From Methanosphaera sp. WGK6 (lineage in GTDB: Archaea > Methanobacteriota > Methanobacteria > Methanobacteriales > Methanobacteriaceae): 64,000 nt of DNA. The translations under genes and the position numbers were made by a program. The stretch spans positions 62,001-126,000 of the forward strand of contig NZ_JRWK01000001.1 of NCBI RefSeq assembly GCF_001729965.1, written 5' to 3'. Below are positions 18,596 through 28,056 of the stretch, one piece after another. How positions within the stretch are numbered: position 1 is the stretch's first letter; each line of letters opens with the position of its first letter. The notes below the pieces were generated by a model that was not told the DNA's origin, did not search any database, and saw only the letters and a program-made list of their open reading frames with translations.

Positions 18596-19450
18596 TTACA
18601 CAGTTAAAACTACAATGGATATGATTATTGAAATAAAGAATATTATAAATCCATTGAATAACACATCGGATAAATTTCTATCTACTAGTAATAATCCACC
18701 AAAACAAATAATAGCACTTGTAACAATCTTACCTAAACCTGTCCATGGACCTAATGTAATTATATTAAATAAATATGATACTAATGATGCAATGACTAAA
18801 AGTACTACTAAATAAACCATATGGTGATTAGTAAAAAAGTCTAAAACTCCATTTAAATTAGGAAGATTATTCTGTACACTTCTAGAGCTAGTTTTCAAAT
18901 AATTTCTAGGTCTACTTGTTATAGTATTATTGTATTGATAATCATTCCTAGTATTTCTATCATTTAATTTAGATTTTCGTCCTGAAAAAGGGTTATGTGA
19001 ATTATTACTACCTCTTGGATTTAAGCTAGCAGGTTTTGTATTAACATAATCATAATCATCTTCATCAATAATAGGTTCTGTTACAATAGTTCGTTTAGAT
19101 GCATAATTTTTAGCTATTTTCATTAATCCTTTTCTATCCACTAATTTCATGTTTCTTTTCTGAGCATATACTGCAGCTCCATGTGTAAAGCTACTTGTTG
19201 TGAATATAATTATTTTTGATGATTTGGTTGCTCTTGCTGCATTTTCCATATCTTTGAGAACATCTAATCCTATTTTCCATGGTTCTTCATAGTTTTTACA
19301 AGCAACTACAACTCCAACATTACCTACCGTTGTGTCAAGAATTCCATAAATATCAATTACTTGATTAGCTACTTGATAATTCTTTTTAATTTTAAAACCA
19401 CTATCTTCCATAATTGTGGCAATAAAATCTACTAATCGTTCTTTTTCCAA
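18596..19450 (-). CDS. Membrane-anchored Mrr-like restriction endonuclease-fold protein
   Basis: Residues 1-125 resemble the Mrr_cat/PD-(D/E)XK fold. A VIDIYGI strand supplies the acidic residue and VVACKNYEEPW the lysine of the D...(x)xK pattern, followed by a conserved GAAVYAQKRNMKLVD segment. A polar linker covers about 130-200. The last 85 residues hold three hydrophobic, probably membrane-spanning segments. Mrr-type domains cut modified or foreign DNA, but membrane-attached forms are poorly characterised. Translation starts at TTG 19450 behind GAGGGAGAAAC. It stands alone between tRNA genes and surE. Confidence 0.75.
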   Translation of the reverse strand: MEKERLVDFIATIMEDSGFKIKKNYQVANQVIDIYGILDTTVGNVGVVVACKNYEEPWKIGLDVLKDMENAARATKSSKIIIFTTSSFTHGAAVYAQKRNMKLVDRKGLMKIAKNYASKRTIVTEPIIDEDDYDYVNTKPASLNPRGSNNSHNPFSGRKSKLNDRNTRNDYQYNNTITSRPRNYLKTSSRSVQNNLPNLNGVLDFFTNHHMVYLVVLLVIASLVSYLFNIITLGPWTGLGKIVTSAIICFGGLLLVDRNLSDVLFNGFIIFFISIIISIVVLTV

Positions 19451-19604
19451 AGTTTCTCCCTCGTTATTATTTATGATAATTTATCTAAATTAATAAATAT
19501 TATTTGTATTGATTTATATTTTATAATTTCATGTATTATAATTTAACTATTCTTATATTATCTATTTAAAAAATTAATAAGATATAATTATCAAATATAC
19601 TATC

Positions 19605-20375
19605 ATGAAAATTTTAATAACTAATGATGATGGAGTAATGTCTAAGGGGATACTGGCTGCAAGAGATGCAGTTAAAGATCTTGGAGAAACAACAATAGTA
19701 GCACCAGTAACACAACAAAGTGGTGTAGGTCATGCTATAACATTAATGAAACCATTAAGAGCTACAAAAATGAAATTAAATGATGGTTCTGAAGGGTATA
19801 GTGTAACAGGAACGCCTACTGATTGTGTTATATTAGGTTCAAAAGGTATATTGGATGAGGAACCTGATTTAATAATATCAGGTATTAATCTTGGAGAAAA
19901 TTTATCAAAATCAATTACAACTTCTGGGACGTTAGGAGCAACTTTTGAAGCAGCATCTTTTAAAATACCAACTATAGCAGTGTCATTACAAGTAATAAGG
20001 GAAGATTTAAAATTTAAAGATGGTGTAATGGAAATAGATTTTACAAATGCTGAAAGAATACTTAGAAAATTCGCTAAAAAAGTAATAGAATATGGAATGC
20101 CTGAAGGAGTTAGTGTGCTTAATTTAAATATACCTGTAAATCCTGTATCTGATGATATTGTTCAAGCAAATTTAGCTGAAAGAATGTATTCAACAGATGT
20201 TGAAAAAAGAGTCGATCCTTATGGACATCCGTATTATTGGATTGTAGGTGATTTAATAGGGGAAGATGAAATTGGAAATGATGTTCACACATTACGTGTT
20301 TTAAATAAACCTGTGGTTACGCCAATTTCGACAGATATGGGGATGGATATAGATATATCTAAATGGTTAGAATAG
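19605..20375 (+). CDS. surE: 5'-nucleotidase / polyphosphatase SurE
   Basis: SurE is a metal-dependent nucleoside monophosphate phosphatase. The metal-binding NDDG is at residues 7-10, followed by QQSGVGHAIT and SGINLGENLSKSITTSGTLGA, the family signature. The 256-residue length fits. There is no ribosome site before ATG 19605, and AT-rich TATA-like sequence lies roughly 25 bp upstream, so the message may be leaderless. The gene ends in a hairpin shared with the convergent marker 12 gene. Confidence 0.95.
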   Translation: MKILITNDDGVMSKGILAARDAVKDLGETTIVAPVTQQSGVGHAITLMKPLRATKMKLNDGSEGYSVTGTPTDCVILGSKGILDEEPDLIISGINLGENLSKSITTSGTLGATFEAASFKIPTIAVSLQVIREDLKFKDGVMEIDFTNAERILRKFAKKVIEYGMPEGVSVLNLNIPVNPVSDDIVQANLAERMYSTDVEKRVDPYGHPYYWIVGDLIGEDEIGNDVHTLRVLNKPVVTPISTDMGMDIDISKWLE

Positions 20376-20390
20376 TTCTTAAAAACTATT
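20371..20390. terminator. Shared hairpin terminator of surE and marker 12 gene
   Basis: AATAGTT-CTTAAA-AACTATT is a perfect 7-bp inverted repeat that covers the stop codons of both convergent genes. A role in termination is inferred from this position. Confidence 0.5.
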
Positions 20391-21396
20391 TGATAACATT
20401 AATTCCCATTATTTTATCTAAATTATTTTTTTTAATATCATATGCAATATAACTACTACCTATAGCTCCACTTTTATCTGTAAGAACTTGAATAGGAGCA
20501 ATACGTTCAACTTTTTCTTTAATCATATTACTTATGTTAATAGGTTCCTTCATACATCCACCAGAACCAGTAAGAACAATACCCTCAATATTTGTTTCCA
20601 TAATACCATATAATCCATATATTTCCATCACAACACTCATAACTAATGAATCAATAGCTAGAATTCCTTTTTCATCATTATTTACAGCTTTTTTAAGAAT
20701 ATCTTCTTTAACATTATTGATTTTAGAATTAACTTCTGCAATTTTAGATATTCCTGCCTGTGAAAAACATTCATTAGCACTTCTTTTTCCAGAATCAATG
20801 TCTCTAATCATAGCTAAATCAAGTGGGCCATGAATAAATCCCATAGCACCAAGACATGCATCAATAGCTCCTCGTATAATTCCATTTTCAACAAGTATAC
20901 AAACAGTATTAGAACTAATGTCTGCAATAATCATATTTTTCCAGCCTGTTTTTTTAAATGCATAATAAGAAAGACTAACTTTTTCAGAACTAGCACAATG
21001 TGAATAACTAGCTCTAAATCTTTTATCTAAAAAATCACATTCTGAATGTAATCCTGGAATAAGTACTGCAGGGATATTTGATGACAATATATCTTCATAG
21101 ACATTACTTCCACCACCCGTAATTTTACCAGCACCTTGAATTGATTTAATACCTTTATTTTCAACTTTATCTAATGGAGTAATTTCAGATATATAATCAC
21201 CCATTGCATAAGTCATAGCTAATAATTCAATTTTATTTATATCAATATAATTATTCACAGTGTCTTTAAATGAAATTTCATTTTTTGATAGTTTTTCACG
21301 ATTTAATTTAAAATAAGCTATTTCTTCTTTATATTTATCAATAATTTCAAAGGAAACAGCAGTTGTTCCATGATCCATACCCATATAGTATTTCAT
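20386..21396 (-). CDS. Methanogenesis marker 12 protein
   Basis: This belongs to a family found across methanogens (marker protein 12). It has an ASKHA-type ATPase pattern: DHGTTAVSFE at the N-terminus as the phosphate-1 loop, IADISSNTVCILV as the second loop, and LTGSGGCMKEP near the C-terminus. Its role is not established; being methanogen-specific, it is presumed linked to methanogenesis. The frame is open to 21468, but ATG 21396 is chosen because GGAG lies seven bases upstream and the protein then begins MKYYMGMDHGTT as expected. Confidence 0.88.
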   Translation of the reverse strand: MKYYMGMDHGTTAVSFEIIDKYKEEIAYFKLNREKLSKNEISFKDTVNNYIDINKIELLAMTYAMGDYISEITPLDKVENKGIKSIQGAGKITGGGSNVYEDILSSNIPAVLIPGLHSECDFLDKRFRASYSHCASSEKVSLSYYAFKKTGWKNMIIADISSNTVCILVENGIIRGAIDACLGAMGFIHGPLDLAMIRDIDSGKRSANECFSQAGISKIAEVNSKINNVKEDILKKAVNNDEKGILAIDSLVMSVVMEIYGLYGIMETNIEGIVLTGSGGCMKEPINISNMIKEKVERIAPIQVLTDKSGAIGSSYIAYDIKKNNLDKIMGINVIK

Positions 21397-21489
21397 TTTA
21401 TTTCTCCTAAATGTATGATTAATATAAATTATTAAAATATTTTTTTTTATAAAATTAGTTTTTTTCATGTAGATGGTGATTAAAAGAAT

Positions 21490-21514
21490 TTAAAAAATAG
21501 GTTATAAACCTATT
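21490..21514 (-). terminator. Hairpin plus U-tract terminator of ilvC
   Basis: AATAGGTT-ATA-AACCTATT (21496-21514) is a perfect 8-bp stem overlapping the ilvC stop. In the direction of transcription it is followed by six T. It resembles a bacterial intrinsic terminator. Confidence 0.65.
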
Positions 21515-22502
21515 CTTCTTTTTCTAATCCGCATGCGGTTCTTAAGTTTTTACCAACAGTTTCAATCTGTTTTTCTCCTTCTAATCTTCTTTGTGTTAAG
21601 AGTTTAGGGTAGGATGTAGCAGAGTCTACTGCAAATTCTGTTGCAAAAGTACCATCTTGAATTTCTCTTAAGATGTCTTTCATGTTTTGTTTAGCTTCTT
21701 CAGTTATGATTCTGTCTCTTCTTGTGAGTCCACCGAATTCTGCAGTGTTACTTACATCATGCCACATGTTTCCAAATCCTTTTTCATAGATTAAATCAAT
21801 GATAAGTTTCATTTCGTGGCAAGTTTCGAAGTATGCCATTTCTGGTTTGTATCCACCTTCGACTAATGTTTCAAATCCTGCTTGGATAAGTGCAGTTAAT
21901 CCACCACAAAGAACTGCTTGTTCTCCGAATAAGTCAGTTTCAGTTTCTTCTCTGTATGTGGTTTCAATAACACCTGCTCTTGTAAGACCTACTGCTTTTG
22001 CCATTTCTATAGCAATGTCAAATGCATCTCCAGTAGCATCTTGTTCAATAGCTACTAAACCTGGAGTTCCAAATCCTTCTTGGTATGTTTGTCTTACTTT
22101 TGATCCTGGTGCTTTAGGTGCAATCATTGTTATGTTTACATCTTCAGGTACTCTTATACGGTTGAAGTGTATGTTGTATCCGTGAGAGAATGAAATTGTG
22201 TTTCCTGGTTCGAGGTTATCTTTAATTTGTGTTTCGTAAACGTCTTTTTGGATTTCATCAGGGATTAATATGTGGATAATATCTGCTTCTTTGGAAGCTT
22301 CTTCAATTGTTTTAACAGTTAATCCTTCTGCTTCAGCTGCTTTCCATGAACTTCCACCTTTTCTTAAACCAACAATAACATTTAATCCACTGTCGTGCAT
22401 GTTAAGTGATTGTCCTCTTCCTTGACTTCCAAATCCAATTACAGCAATTGTTTTGTTTTCTAATATGTTTGTAGTTACATCGTCGTCGTAATATACTTTC
22501 AT
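21510..22502 (-). CDS. ilvC: Ketol-acid reductoisomerase
   Basis: The enzyme converts acetolactate or acetohydroxybutyrate to the dihydroxy acid with NADPH, the step after acetohydroxyacid synthase. The nucleotide-binding loop is [12 protein letters not shown], with [13 protein letters not shown] after it. The C-terminal domain has [13 protein letters not shown] and metal-binding acidic residues in [19 protein letters not shown]. The 330-residue length is that of the short class I form. The ilvB/ilvH cluster lies about 900 bp upstream on the same strand, interrupted by an oppositely directed nuclease gene. Confidence 0.97.
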   Translation of the reverse strand: MKVYYDDDVTTNILENKTIAVIGFGSQGRGQSLNMHDSGLNVIVGLRKGGSSWKAAEAEGLTVKTIEEASKEADIIHILIPDEIQKDVYETQIKDNLEPGNTISFSHGYNIHFNRIRVPEDVNITMIAPKAPGSKVRQTYQEGFGTPGLVAIEQDATGDAFDIAIEMAKAVGLTRAGVIETTYREETETDLFGEQAVLCGGLTALIQAGFETLVEGGYKPEMAYFETCHEMKLIIDLIYEKGFGNMWHDVSNTAEFGGLTRRDRIITEEAKQNMKDILREIQDGTFATEFAVDSATSYPKLLTQRRLEGEKQIETVGKNLRTACGLEKEE

Positions 22503-22689
22503 TTTATCGAGTACTCCTTTAATTTTATAAATTCTATATAGATTTATTTGTACAGTATTAGATTTATTATAATTAATATAAACTATTTTTCATAGTTTAT
22601 AGAACTTATTCCTTCTCTTCATTTTAAAATTTATCAAATTAATTATATATTAACGCACAGTTATATTAAATAATAATATTGGTGTTATT

Positions 22690-23370
22690 ATGAAATCATA
22701 TGAATTAAAATACAATTATCCAAAAGGTAGAAATCATCCAACAATAAAACAAGTTAAAATTTTTAATAATACTCCTAATTTTCCAATAAGTTGGTTAAAT
22801 ACACAAAATTTCTGTGAATATTCGATTTATCTTGAAAATTTTCAACATATTGAAGTAGAAGCAACGAAAGCAATGTTACAAGGAACTGCAGTACATAATA
22901 GACTTGAGGATGAATTTAAAAAAGATGCTATTAAAATGTCTATGGAAGATATTCTAACAGAATCAGAAACTCATGAAGTTATTTCAAGAGAATTTTTTGT
23001 AATTAATGAAAAACTAGGTATTAGGGGATTCATCGATGAAATACAATTTAATAATGGTAATGTTATTATAATAGATGATAAACCTGGAACGAAAGCATAT
23101 AGATCTATGATAAATCAAGTTTTTGCATATTGTTTATCATTCAAATACTCTATAGATAAAAATATGAAAATATTTGGAGCTCTAAGAAATAGAGATACGG
23201 GGGATGTATTTTGGCAAGAAGAATTTACACATGAGGAAGAAGAAAAAATAAAAGAAGTAATACAACATGTGCAAAATTTAATTAAAGGAATTGATGATTT
23301 TATACCTACAAAAAATCCAAATAAATGTAAATCATGTAGATTTAATGAAAATTGTCCTAATGCTCAATAA
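22690..23370 (+). CDS. Isolated Cas4-like PD-(D/E)XK nuclease with iron-sulfur cysteines
   Basis: This is a RecB/Cas4-family nuclease of 226 residues. Visible active-site elements are His69 (GTAVHNRLE), Asp116 (GFIDEI) and Asp129-Asp130-Lys131 (IIDDKPGT), then a QVFAYCLS helix. Cys42, Cys213, Cys216 and Cys222 form the four-cysteine pattern that holds an iron-sulfur cluster in Cas4 and AddB. No cas1, cas2 or CRISPR repeats are present nearby, so it is better seen as a stand-alone repair-type Cas4 relative. It is inserted between ilvH and ilvC in opposite orientation. ATG 22690 follows a GGTG site. Confidence 0.85.
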   Translation: MKSYELKYNYPKGRNHPTIKQVKIFNNTPNFPISWLNTQNFCEYSIYLENFQHIEVEATKAMLQGTAVHNRLEDEFKKDAIKMSMEDILTESETHEVISREFFVINEKLGIRGFIDEIQFNNGNVIIIDDKPGTKAYRSMINQVFAYCLSFKYSIDKNMKIFGALRNRDTGDVFWQEEFTHEEEEKIKEVIQHVQNLIKGIDDFIPTKNPNKCKSCRFNENCPNAQ

Positions 23371-23385
23371 AATAGTAATAAGAGG

Positions 23386-23886
23386 TTATAATATTTTATT
23401 TCCTCTTGTTAATGCGGTTACACCAGTTTTAGCCATTTCTTTAATACCATATGGTTTCATTAATTCTGTAAATGCTAATATTTTTGAAATATCTCCTGTT
23501 ATTTCTACAATTAATGATTTTGGGGTCACATCAATAATATGTCCTCTGAAAACATCAGTGTATTGTATAATTTCAGATTTCGTTTTTTCATCAGGAGCAT
23601 TTATTTTCACAAGCATTAATTCTCTTATTATTGTATTTTCTGGCTGTAATTCTCTTACTTTCAGTACTTCAATTAATTTATTCAATTGTTTTGTTATTTG
23701 TTCTACTACTTGTTCATTTCCTGTTGTTCTTATGGTTATTCTAGATATACTGGGATTTGATGTTTTTCCAACAGTTATATTGTCTATGTTGAAGTTTCGT
23801 CTTGTGAATAATCCAGATACTCTTTGTAATACACCGGGTTTGTCTTCTACTAGTATACTTATGGTGTGTTTCTGTGATTCATTCAT
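23386..23886 (-). CDS. ilvH: Acetohydroxyacid synthase small subunit, copy 1
   Basis: This is the ACT-domain regulatory subunit: [20 protein letters not shown] forms the N-terminal ACT domain, and the C-terminal domain ends with the [14 protein letters not shown] segment. It activates IlvB and confers valine sensitivity. The start is ATG 23886, one base after the stop of ilvB, with GAGG nine bases upstream; the frame is open further upstream inside ilvB. It is very similar to copy 2 (25597-26097), including a nearly identical DNA stretch over the N-terminal ACT motif. Confidence 0.95.
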   Translation of the reverse strand: MNESQKHTISILVEDKPGVLQRVSGLFTRRNFNIDNITVGKTSNPSISRITIRTTGNEQVVEQITKQLNKLIEVLKVRELQPENTIIRELMLVKINAPDEKTKSEIIQYTDVFRGHIIDVTPKSLIVEITGDISKILAFTELMKPYGIKEMAKTGVTALTRGNKIL

Positions 23887-23887
23887 T

Positions 23888-25567
23888 TTAATCATCCTCT
23901 GTTTTATATTCTCCAACAATTTTTGTAATTTTTTCACCAGGTGGTACCATAGGTAATAGTTCTGAAGGATCGATTACTACATCAATAACTGTTGCTTCTC
24001 TTGATTTCAATGCATTTTCAATAGTTTCTCTTAGTTCTCCTGGTTTTTCTACTCTTTCTCCTTTTATACCATAGGATTCTGCTAATTTCACAAAATCGGG
24101 AGTAGGTGTTAATTTTGTCTGGGATATTCTATTGTTATAATATAATACTTGCCATTGATATACCATTCCAAGATATCTATTATTTAATATACAGGTTACA
24201 ATTGGAAGATCATAATCATGTATTGTAGCTAATTCTTGGGATACCATTTGGAATCCTCCATCTCCTGCAATTGCAAGAACTGCCTCTTCTGGTTTTGCTA
24301 CTTGTGCTCCTATTGCTGCTGGTAATGCAAAGCCCATTGTTCCAAGTCCTCCTGATGATATGAATGTTCTTGGATTTCTTGTTTTATAGTAATGTGCCAT
24401 CCACATCTGATTTTGCCCTACATCTGTAGTAATGATTGTTTCAGGAGTTATTGCTTCCATTATTTCTTTTATTGTTTCTTGAGGTTTTAATGGCACAGTA
24501 TTAAATTTTAATTTAGGTTTATATGCTTGTCTTTTTGATATGATGTCTGTTGTCCAATCATTATTGTTAGGATTTTCTATTTGTGTAATAAATTCTTTTA
24601 ATATTACTTTTGCATCTCCTACAATAGGTATGTCAATTTTTACATTTTTACCTATTTCTGCTGGATCGATATCTACTTGTATTTTCGTAGCATTCGGTGC
24701 AAATTCAGAAATTTTTCCTGTTGTACGATCAGAGAATCTACAACCAATTGTTATAAGACAATCACAGTCTGTTACAGCATTATTAGTTGATTCAAGACCA
24801 TGCATTCCAAGAAGACCTAATGATAATTCATCATCTTCAGGTATTGATCCTTTCCCCATTAATGTCGTAGCTACAGGTATATTTGCTAATTTTGAAAAAG
24901 TAATTAGTTCTTTTGATGCATTAGCTAATATGACTCCGCCACCAGCGAGAATTATTGGTTTTTCACAAGTTTCTATAGTTTCAATTGCACGGGTGATTTG
25001 TCTTTTGTTTCCTTTAGTTGTTGGTTTGTATCCAGGTAATTTGAATTTTTTATTCATATCCTTTTCAGTTACTTCACCTTCTAGAACATCTTTAGGTAAA
25101 TCTACTACCACTACTCCTGGTCTACCTGTTGATGCGATATGATATGCTTCATCAATCATTTCAGGTAATTTATCTGATGTTCTTGGTTGAAAATTTTCTT
25201 TAGTTATAGGCATGGTTAAACTAATAGTATCTACTTCTTGAAATGCATCAGTACCTATAATTCCTGTGGTAACTTGTCCTGTTAATGCAACTACTGGTGA
25301 TGAATCTATATTAGCTGTTGCAATTCCTGTAATAAGGTTTGTTGCTCCAGGACCTGATGTTGCAAGACATACGCCTACTTTTCCTGATGCTCTTGCATAT
25401 CCATCTGCAGCATGTGCTGCTGATTGTTCATGTCTTACAAGAATATGTCTTATGTCAGAATCATATATTGAATCGTATAATGGGAGTAATACTCCTCCAG
25501 GGTATCCAAACACGGTATCTGTACCATTTTCTTTAAGTTTTTTTAGTAGTGCTTCACTTCCATTCAT
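23888..25567 (-). CDS. ilvB: Acetohydroxyacid synthase large subunit, copy 1 (Trp form)
   Basis: This thiamine-diphosphate enzyme condenses pyruvate with pyruvate or 2-ketobutyrate. The catalytic Glu47 is in VRHEQ, and the ThDP motif is GDGGFQM...NNRYLG. The substrate-recognition segment reads MVYQWQ; the Trp (codon 24152-24154) matches the residue that favours 2-ketobutyrate in bacterial enzymes. The 559-residue length is typical. The gene lies 29 bp downstream of ilvH copy 2. Two tracts, 23980-24097 and 24333-24493, are identical to the other ilvB. Confidence 0.96.
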   Translation of the reverse strand: MNGSEALLKKLKENGTDTVFGYPGGVLLPLYDSIYDSDIRHILVRHEQSAAHAADGYARASGKVGVCLATSGPGATNLITGIATANIDSSPVVALTGQVTTGIIGTDAFQEVDTISLTMPITKENFQPRTSDKLPEMIDEAYHIASTGRPGVVVVDLPKDVLEGEVTEKDMNKKFKLPGYKPTTKGNKRQITRAIETIETCEKPIILAGGGVILANASKELITFSKLANIPVATTLMGKGSIPEDDELSLGLLGMHGLESTNNAVTDCDCLITIGCRFSDRTTGKISEFAPNATKIQVDIDPAEIGKNVKIDIPIVGDAKVILKEFITQIENPNNNDWTTDIISKRQAYKPKLKFNTVPLKPQETIKEIMEAITPETIITTDVGQNQMWMAHYYKTRNPRTFISSGGLGTMGFALPAAIGAQVAKPEEAVLAIAGDGGFQMVSQELATIHDYDLPIVTCILNNRYLGMVYQWQVLYYNNRISQTKLTPTPDFVKLAESYGIKGERVEKPGELRETIENALKSREATVIDVVIDPSELLPMVPPGEKITKIVGEYKTEDD

Positions 25568-25596
25568 ATTTAAACTTCCTTTTATTTTTTTTTAAT

Positions 25597-26097
25597 TCAT
25601 AATGTTTTATTTCCTCTATTTATTGCAGTTACACCAGTTTTAGCTAGTTCTTTTATACCATATGGTTTCATTAGTTCTGTAAATGCTGTTATTTTAGAAT
25701 GATCTCCTGTGATTTGTATTATCACTGATTTTGGTGTTACATCAATAAGATGTCCTCTAAATATTTTAGTATATTGTATAATTTCTGTTTTCACTGTTTC
25801 ATCAGCTGCATGTACTTTCATAAGAACTAATTGTCTTTTAATAGTATTTTCTGGTTTTAGTTCTCGTACTTTTATTACTTCTACTAATTTATTCAATTGT
25901 TTTGTTATTTGTTCTAATATTTGGTTATCACCTGTTGTTCTTATGGTTATTCGAGATATTGTTGTGTCTTCTGTTTTTCCAACACTTATATTGTCTATGT
26001 TGAAGTTTCGTCTTGTGAATAATCCAGATATTCTTTGTAATACACCGGGCTTATTTTCTACTAGTATACTTATAGTATGTTTATCTGTTTTTCCCAT
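25597..26097 (-). CDS. ilvH: Acetohydroxyacid synthase small subunit, copy 2
   Basis: This 166-residue regulatory subunit has an N-terminal ACT domain ([20 protein letters not shown]) and a C-terminal domain ending YGIKELAKTGVTAINRGN. It begins three bases after the ilvB copy 2 stop, behind GGAGG. Most differences from copy 1 are conservative, so both probably fold and bind their catalytic partners. Whether each pairs only with its neighbour cannot be told from sequence. Confidence 0.95.
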   Translation of the reverse strand: MGKTDKHTISILVENKPGVLQRISGLFTRRNFNIDNISVGKTEDTTISRITIRTTGDNQILEQITKQLNKLVEVIKVRELKPENTIKRQLVLMKVHAADETVKTEIIQYTKIFRGHLIDVTPKSVIIQITGDHSKITAFTELMKPYGIKELAKTGVTAINRGNKTL

Positions 26098-26100
26098 TTG

Positions 26101-27774
26101 TTATTCCTCCATATTACTGAATTTTTTCATATTTTCAAGTCCAAGGCCAGGTGGTACAATAGGTAATAGTTCTGTAGAATCTATTACTGCATCAATAACT
26201 GTTGCTTCTCTTGATTTCAATGCATTTTCAATAGTTTCTCTTAGTTCTCCTGGTTTTTCTACTCTTTCTCCTTTTATACCATAGGATTCTGCTAATTTCA
26301 CAAAATCAGGAGTAGCTGTTAGTTTAGTAGCATATACATGTTTGTTAAATAATTTTTGAAGTTGTGTTACCATTCCAAGATATCTGTTATTAAGAATACA
26401 TGTTACAATTGGAAGATCGTTTTCTTTAATTGTAGCTAATTCTTGGGATACCATTTGGAATCCTCCATCACCTACAATAGATAATACATTTTCATCTGGT
26501 TTTGCTATTTGTGCTCCTATTGCTGCTGGTAATCCAAAACCCATTGTTCCAAGTCCTCCTGATGATATGAATGTTCTTGGATTTCTTGTTTTATAGTAAT
26601 GTGCCATCCACATCTGATTTTGCCCTACATCTGTAGTAATGATTGTTTCAGGAGTTATTGCTTCCATTATTTCTTTTATTGTTTCTTGAGGTTTTAATGG
26701 AATATTTGTATAACTTATTTTTTCTTCGTTTTCTTGTTTAATTTGTGTAAGATGTTTGGTCCAAATGGTTCTATCAGGAACTTCAACTTTTTTAATAAGT
26801 TCAGTTAATGTGATTTTCGCATCTCCTACTATAGGTACATCTATTTTTATAGTTTTACCTATTTCTGCAGGATCTACATCAATTTGAATTTTTTTTGCAT
26901 TTTTTGCAAATTCTGTAATGTTACTAACACTACGATCAGAAAATCTACAACCTATTGCTATTAAACAATCACATTCTGTTAAAGCTATATTTGTTGAAGC
27001 AATACCATGCATTCCAATCATTCCTAGTGATAAAGGATGGTCTTCTGATATTATTCCTTTTCCCATCAATGTTGTAGCTATAGGTATGTTTGTCAATGTT
27101 GCAAATTTAATTAATTCTTTTGATGAATTTGAAAGAATAGCTCCTCCTCCTGCTAATATGAGGGGTTTTTTAGATTCATTTATTAGTTCAATAGCCTTTT
27201 TAATTTGTTTTGGGTGTCCTTTAGTTGTAGGTTTGTAACCTGGTGTTGTAGTATCTCTTTTAATATTATCAAGATTTATTTCTTCTTTAAGTGCATTATT
27301 AGGTAAATCTATAATTACAGGCCCTGGTCTTCCTGTAGAAGCAATGTAAAATGCTTTATCTACACTTTCAGCTATTTTATCAGCAGTACGTGGTTGATAA
27401 CTATGTTTACTTATAGGCATAGTAATTCCAATTGTATCTACTTCTTGAAATACATCTTTTCCTATTAAATCTGTTGCTACTTGTCCAGTAAGTGCTACTA
27501 TTGGTGAAGAGTCCATATGGGCAGTTGCAATTCCTGTGATGATATTTGTTGCTCCAGGACCTGATGTTGCTAAACACACTCCTACTTCACCTGATGCTCT
27601 TGCATATCCATCTGCAGCATGTGCTGCTGCTTGTTCATGTCTTACTAATATATGATTAATATCTGATTCACAAAGTGCATCATAAAATGGTAACAATACG
27701 CCTCCAGGATATCCAAAGATAGTATGAATACCATTTTCTTTAAGTTTTTCAATTAATAGTTCACTACCTTTCAT
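26101..27774 (-). CDS. ilvB: Acetohydroxyacid synthase large subunit, copy 2 (Leu form)
   Basis: This is a paralogue of the adjacent copy, first in the four-gene cluster. The catalytic Glu47 (VRHEQ) and ThDP motif (GDGGFQM...NNRYLG) are intact. The specificity segment reads MVTQLQKLFNKH, so the Trp of the normal MVxQWQ motif is Leu here (codon 26359-26361). In bacterial enzymes this substitution lowers preference for 2-ketobutyrate, so this copy may favour acetolactate and hence valine and leucine. The start is ATG 27774 behind GGTG. The tracts 26190-26307 and 26540-26700 are identical to copy 1. Confidence 0.95.
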   Translation of the reverse strand: MKGSELLIEKLKENGIHTIFGYPGGVLLPFYDALCESDINHILVRHEQAAAHAADGYARASGEVGVCLATSGPGATNIITGIATAHMDSSPIVALTGQVATDLIGKDVFQEVDTIGITMPISKHSYQPRTADKIAESVDKAFYIASTGRPGPVIIDLPNNALKEEINLDNIKRDTTTPGYKPTTKGHPKQIKKAIELINESKKPLILAGGGAILSNSSKELIKFATLTNIPIATTLMGKGIISEDHPLSLGMIGMHGIASTNIALTECDCLIAIGCRFSDRSVSNITEFAKNAKKIQIDVDPAEIGKTIKIDVPIVGDAKITLTELIKKVEVPDRTIWTKHLTQIKQENEEKISYTNIPLKPQETIKEIMEAITPETIITTDVGQNQMWMAHYYKTRNPRTFISSGGLGTMGFGLPAAIGAQIAKPDENVLSIVGDGGFQMVSQELATIKENDLPIVTCILNNRYLGMVTQLQKLFNKHVYATKLTATPDFVKLAESYGIKGERVEKPGELRETIENALKSREATVIDAVIDSTELLPIVPPGLGLENMKKFSNMEE

Positions 27775-28056
27775 TTTAACACCAATTTTTTTACATTAAT
27801 AAATCTTATAAAATATTTTAATATGTATAATATTTATACTTCATAAGAATTATATTTTATTTAAAAATAAGTATTAAACTCACTAAATTTAATTTATTTA
27901 TAGACTAATTATACAAACTAAATTATTTTTGTATAAATAAAAATAATAAAAATGAAAATAATATATAATAATTAATAAAACATTACTAAAAAATTAAGTA
28001 ATTTATGATAAGTAGGATGAAACACACCTCTTATTCTTTCAGGACGTGATTATATA

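Noticed and set aside
22690-23370. Possible CRISPR-Cas locus
   Set aside because: Only a Cas4-like gene is present; I found no spaced direct repeats or other cas genes.
24540-25142. 200-codon open frame on the plus strand
   Set aside because: It is antisense to ilvB copy 1, whose family motifs run through the same DNA; the plus-strand product resembles nothing and has reversed-frame composition.
25709-26284. 191-codon plus-strand frame
   Set aside because: It lies antisense to ilvH and the end of ilvB copy 2; it is a by-product of AT-rich conserved coding DNA.
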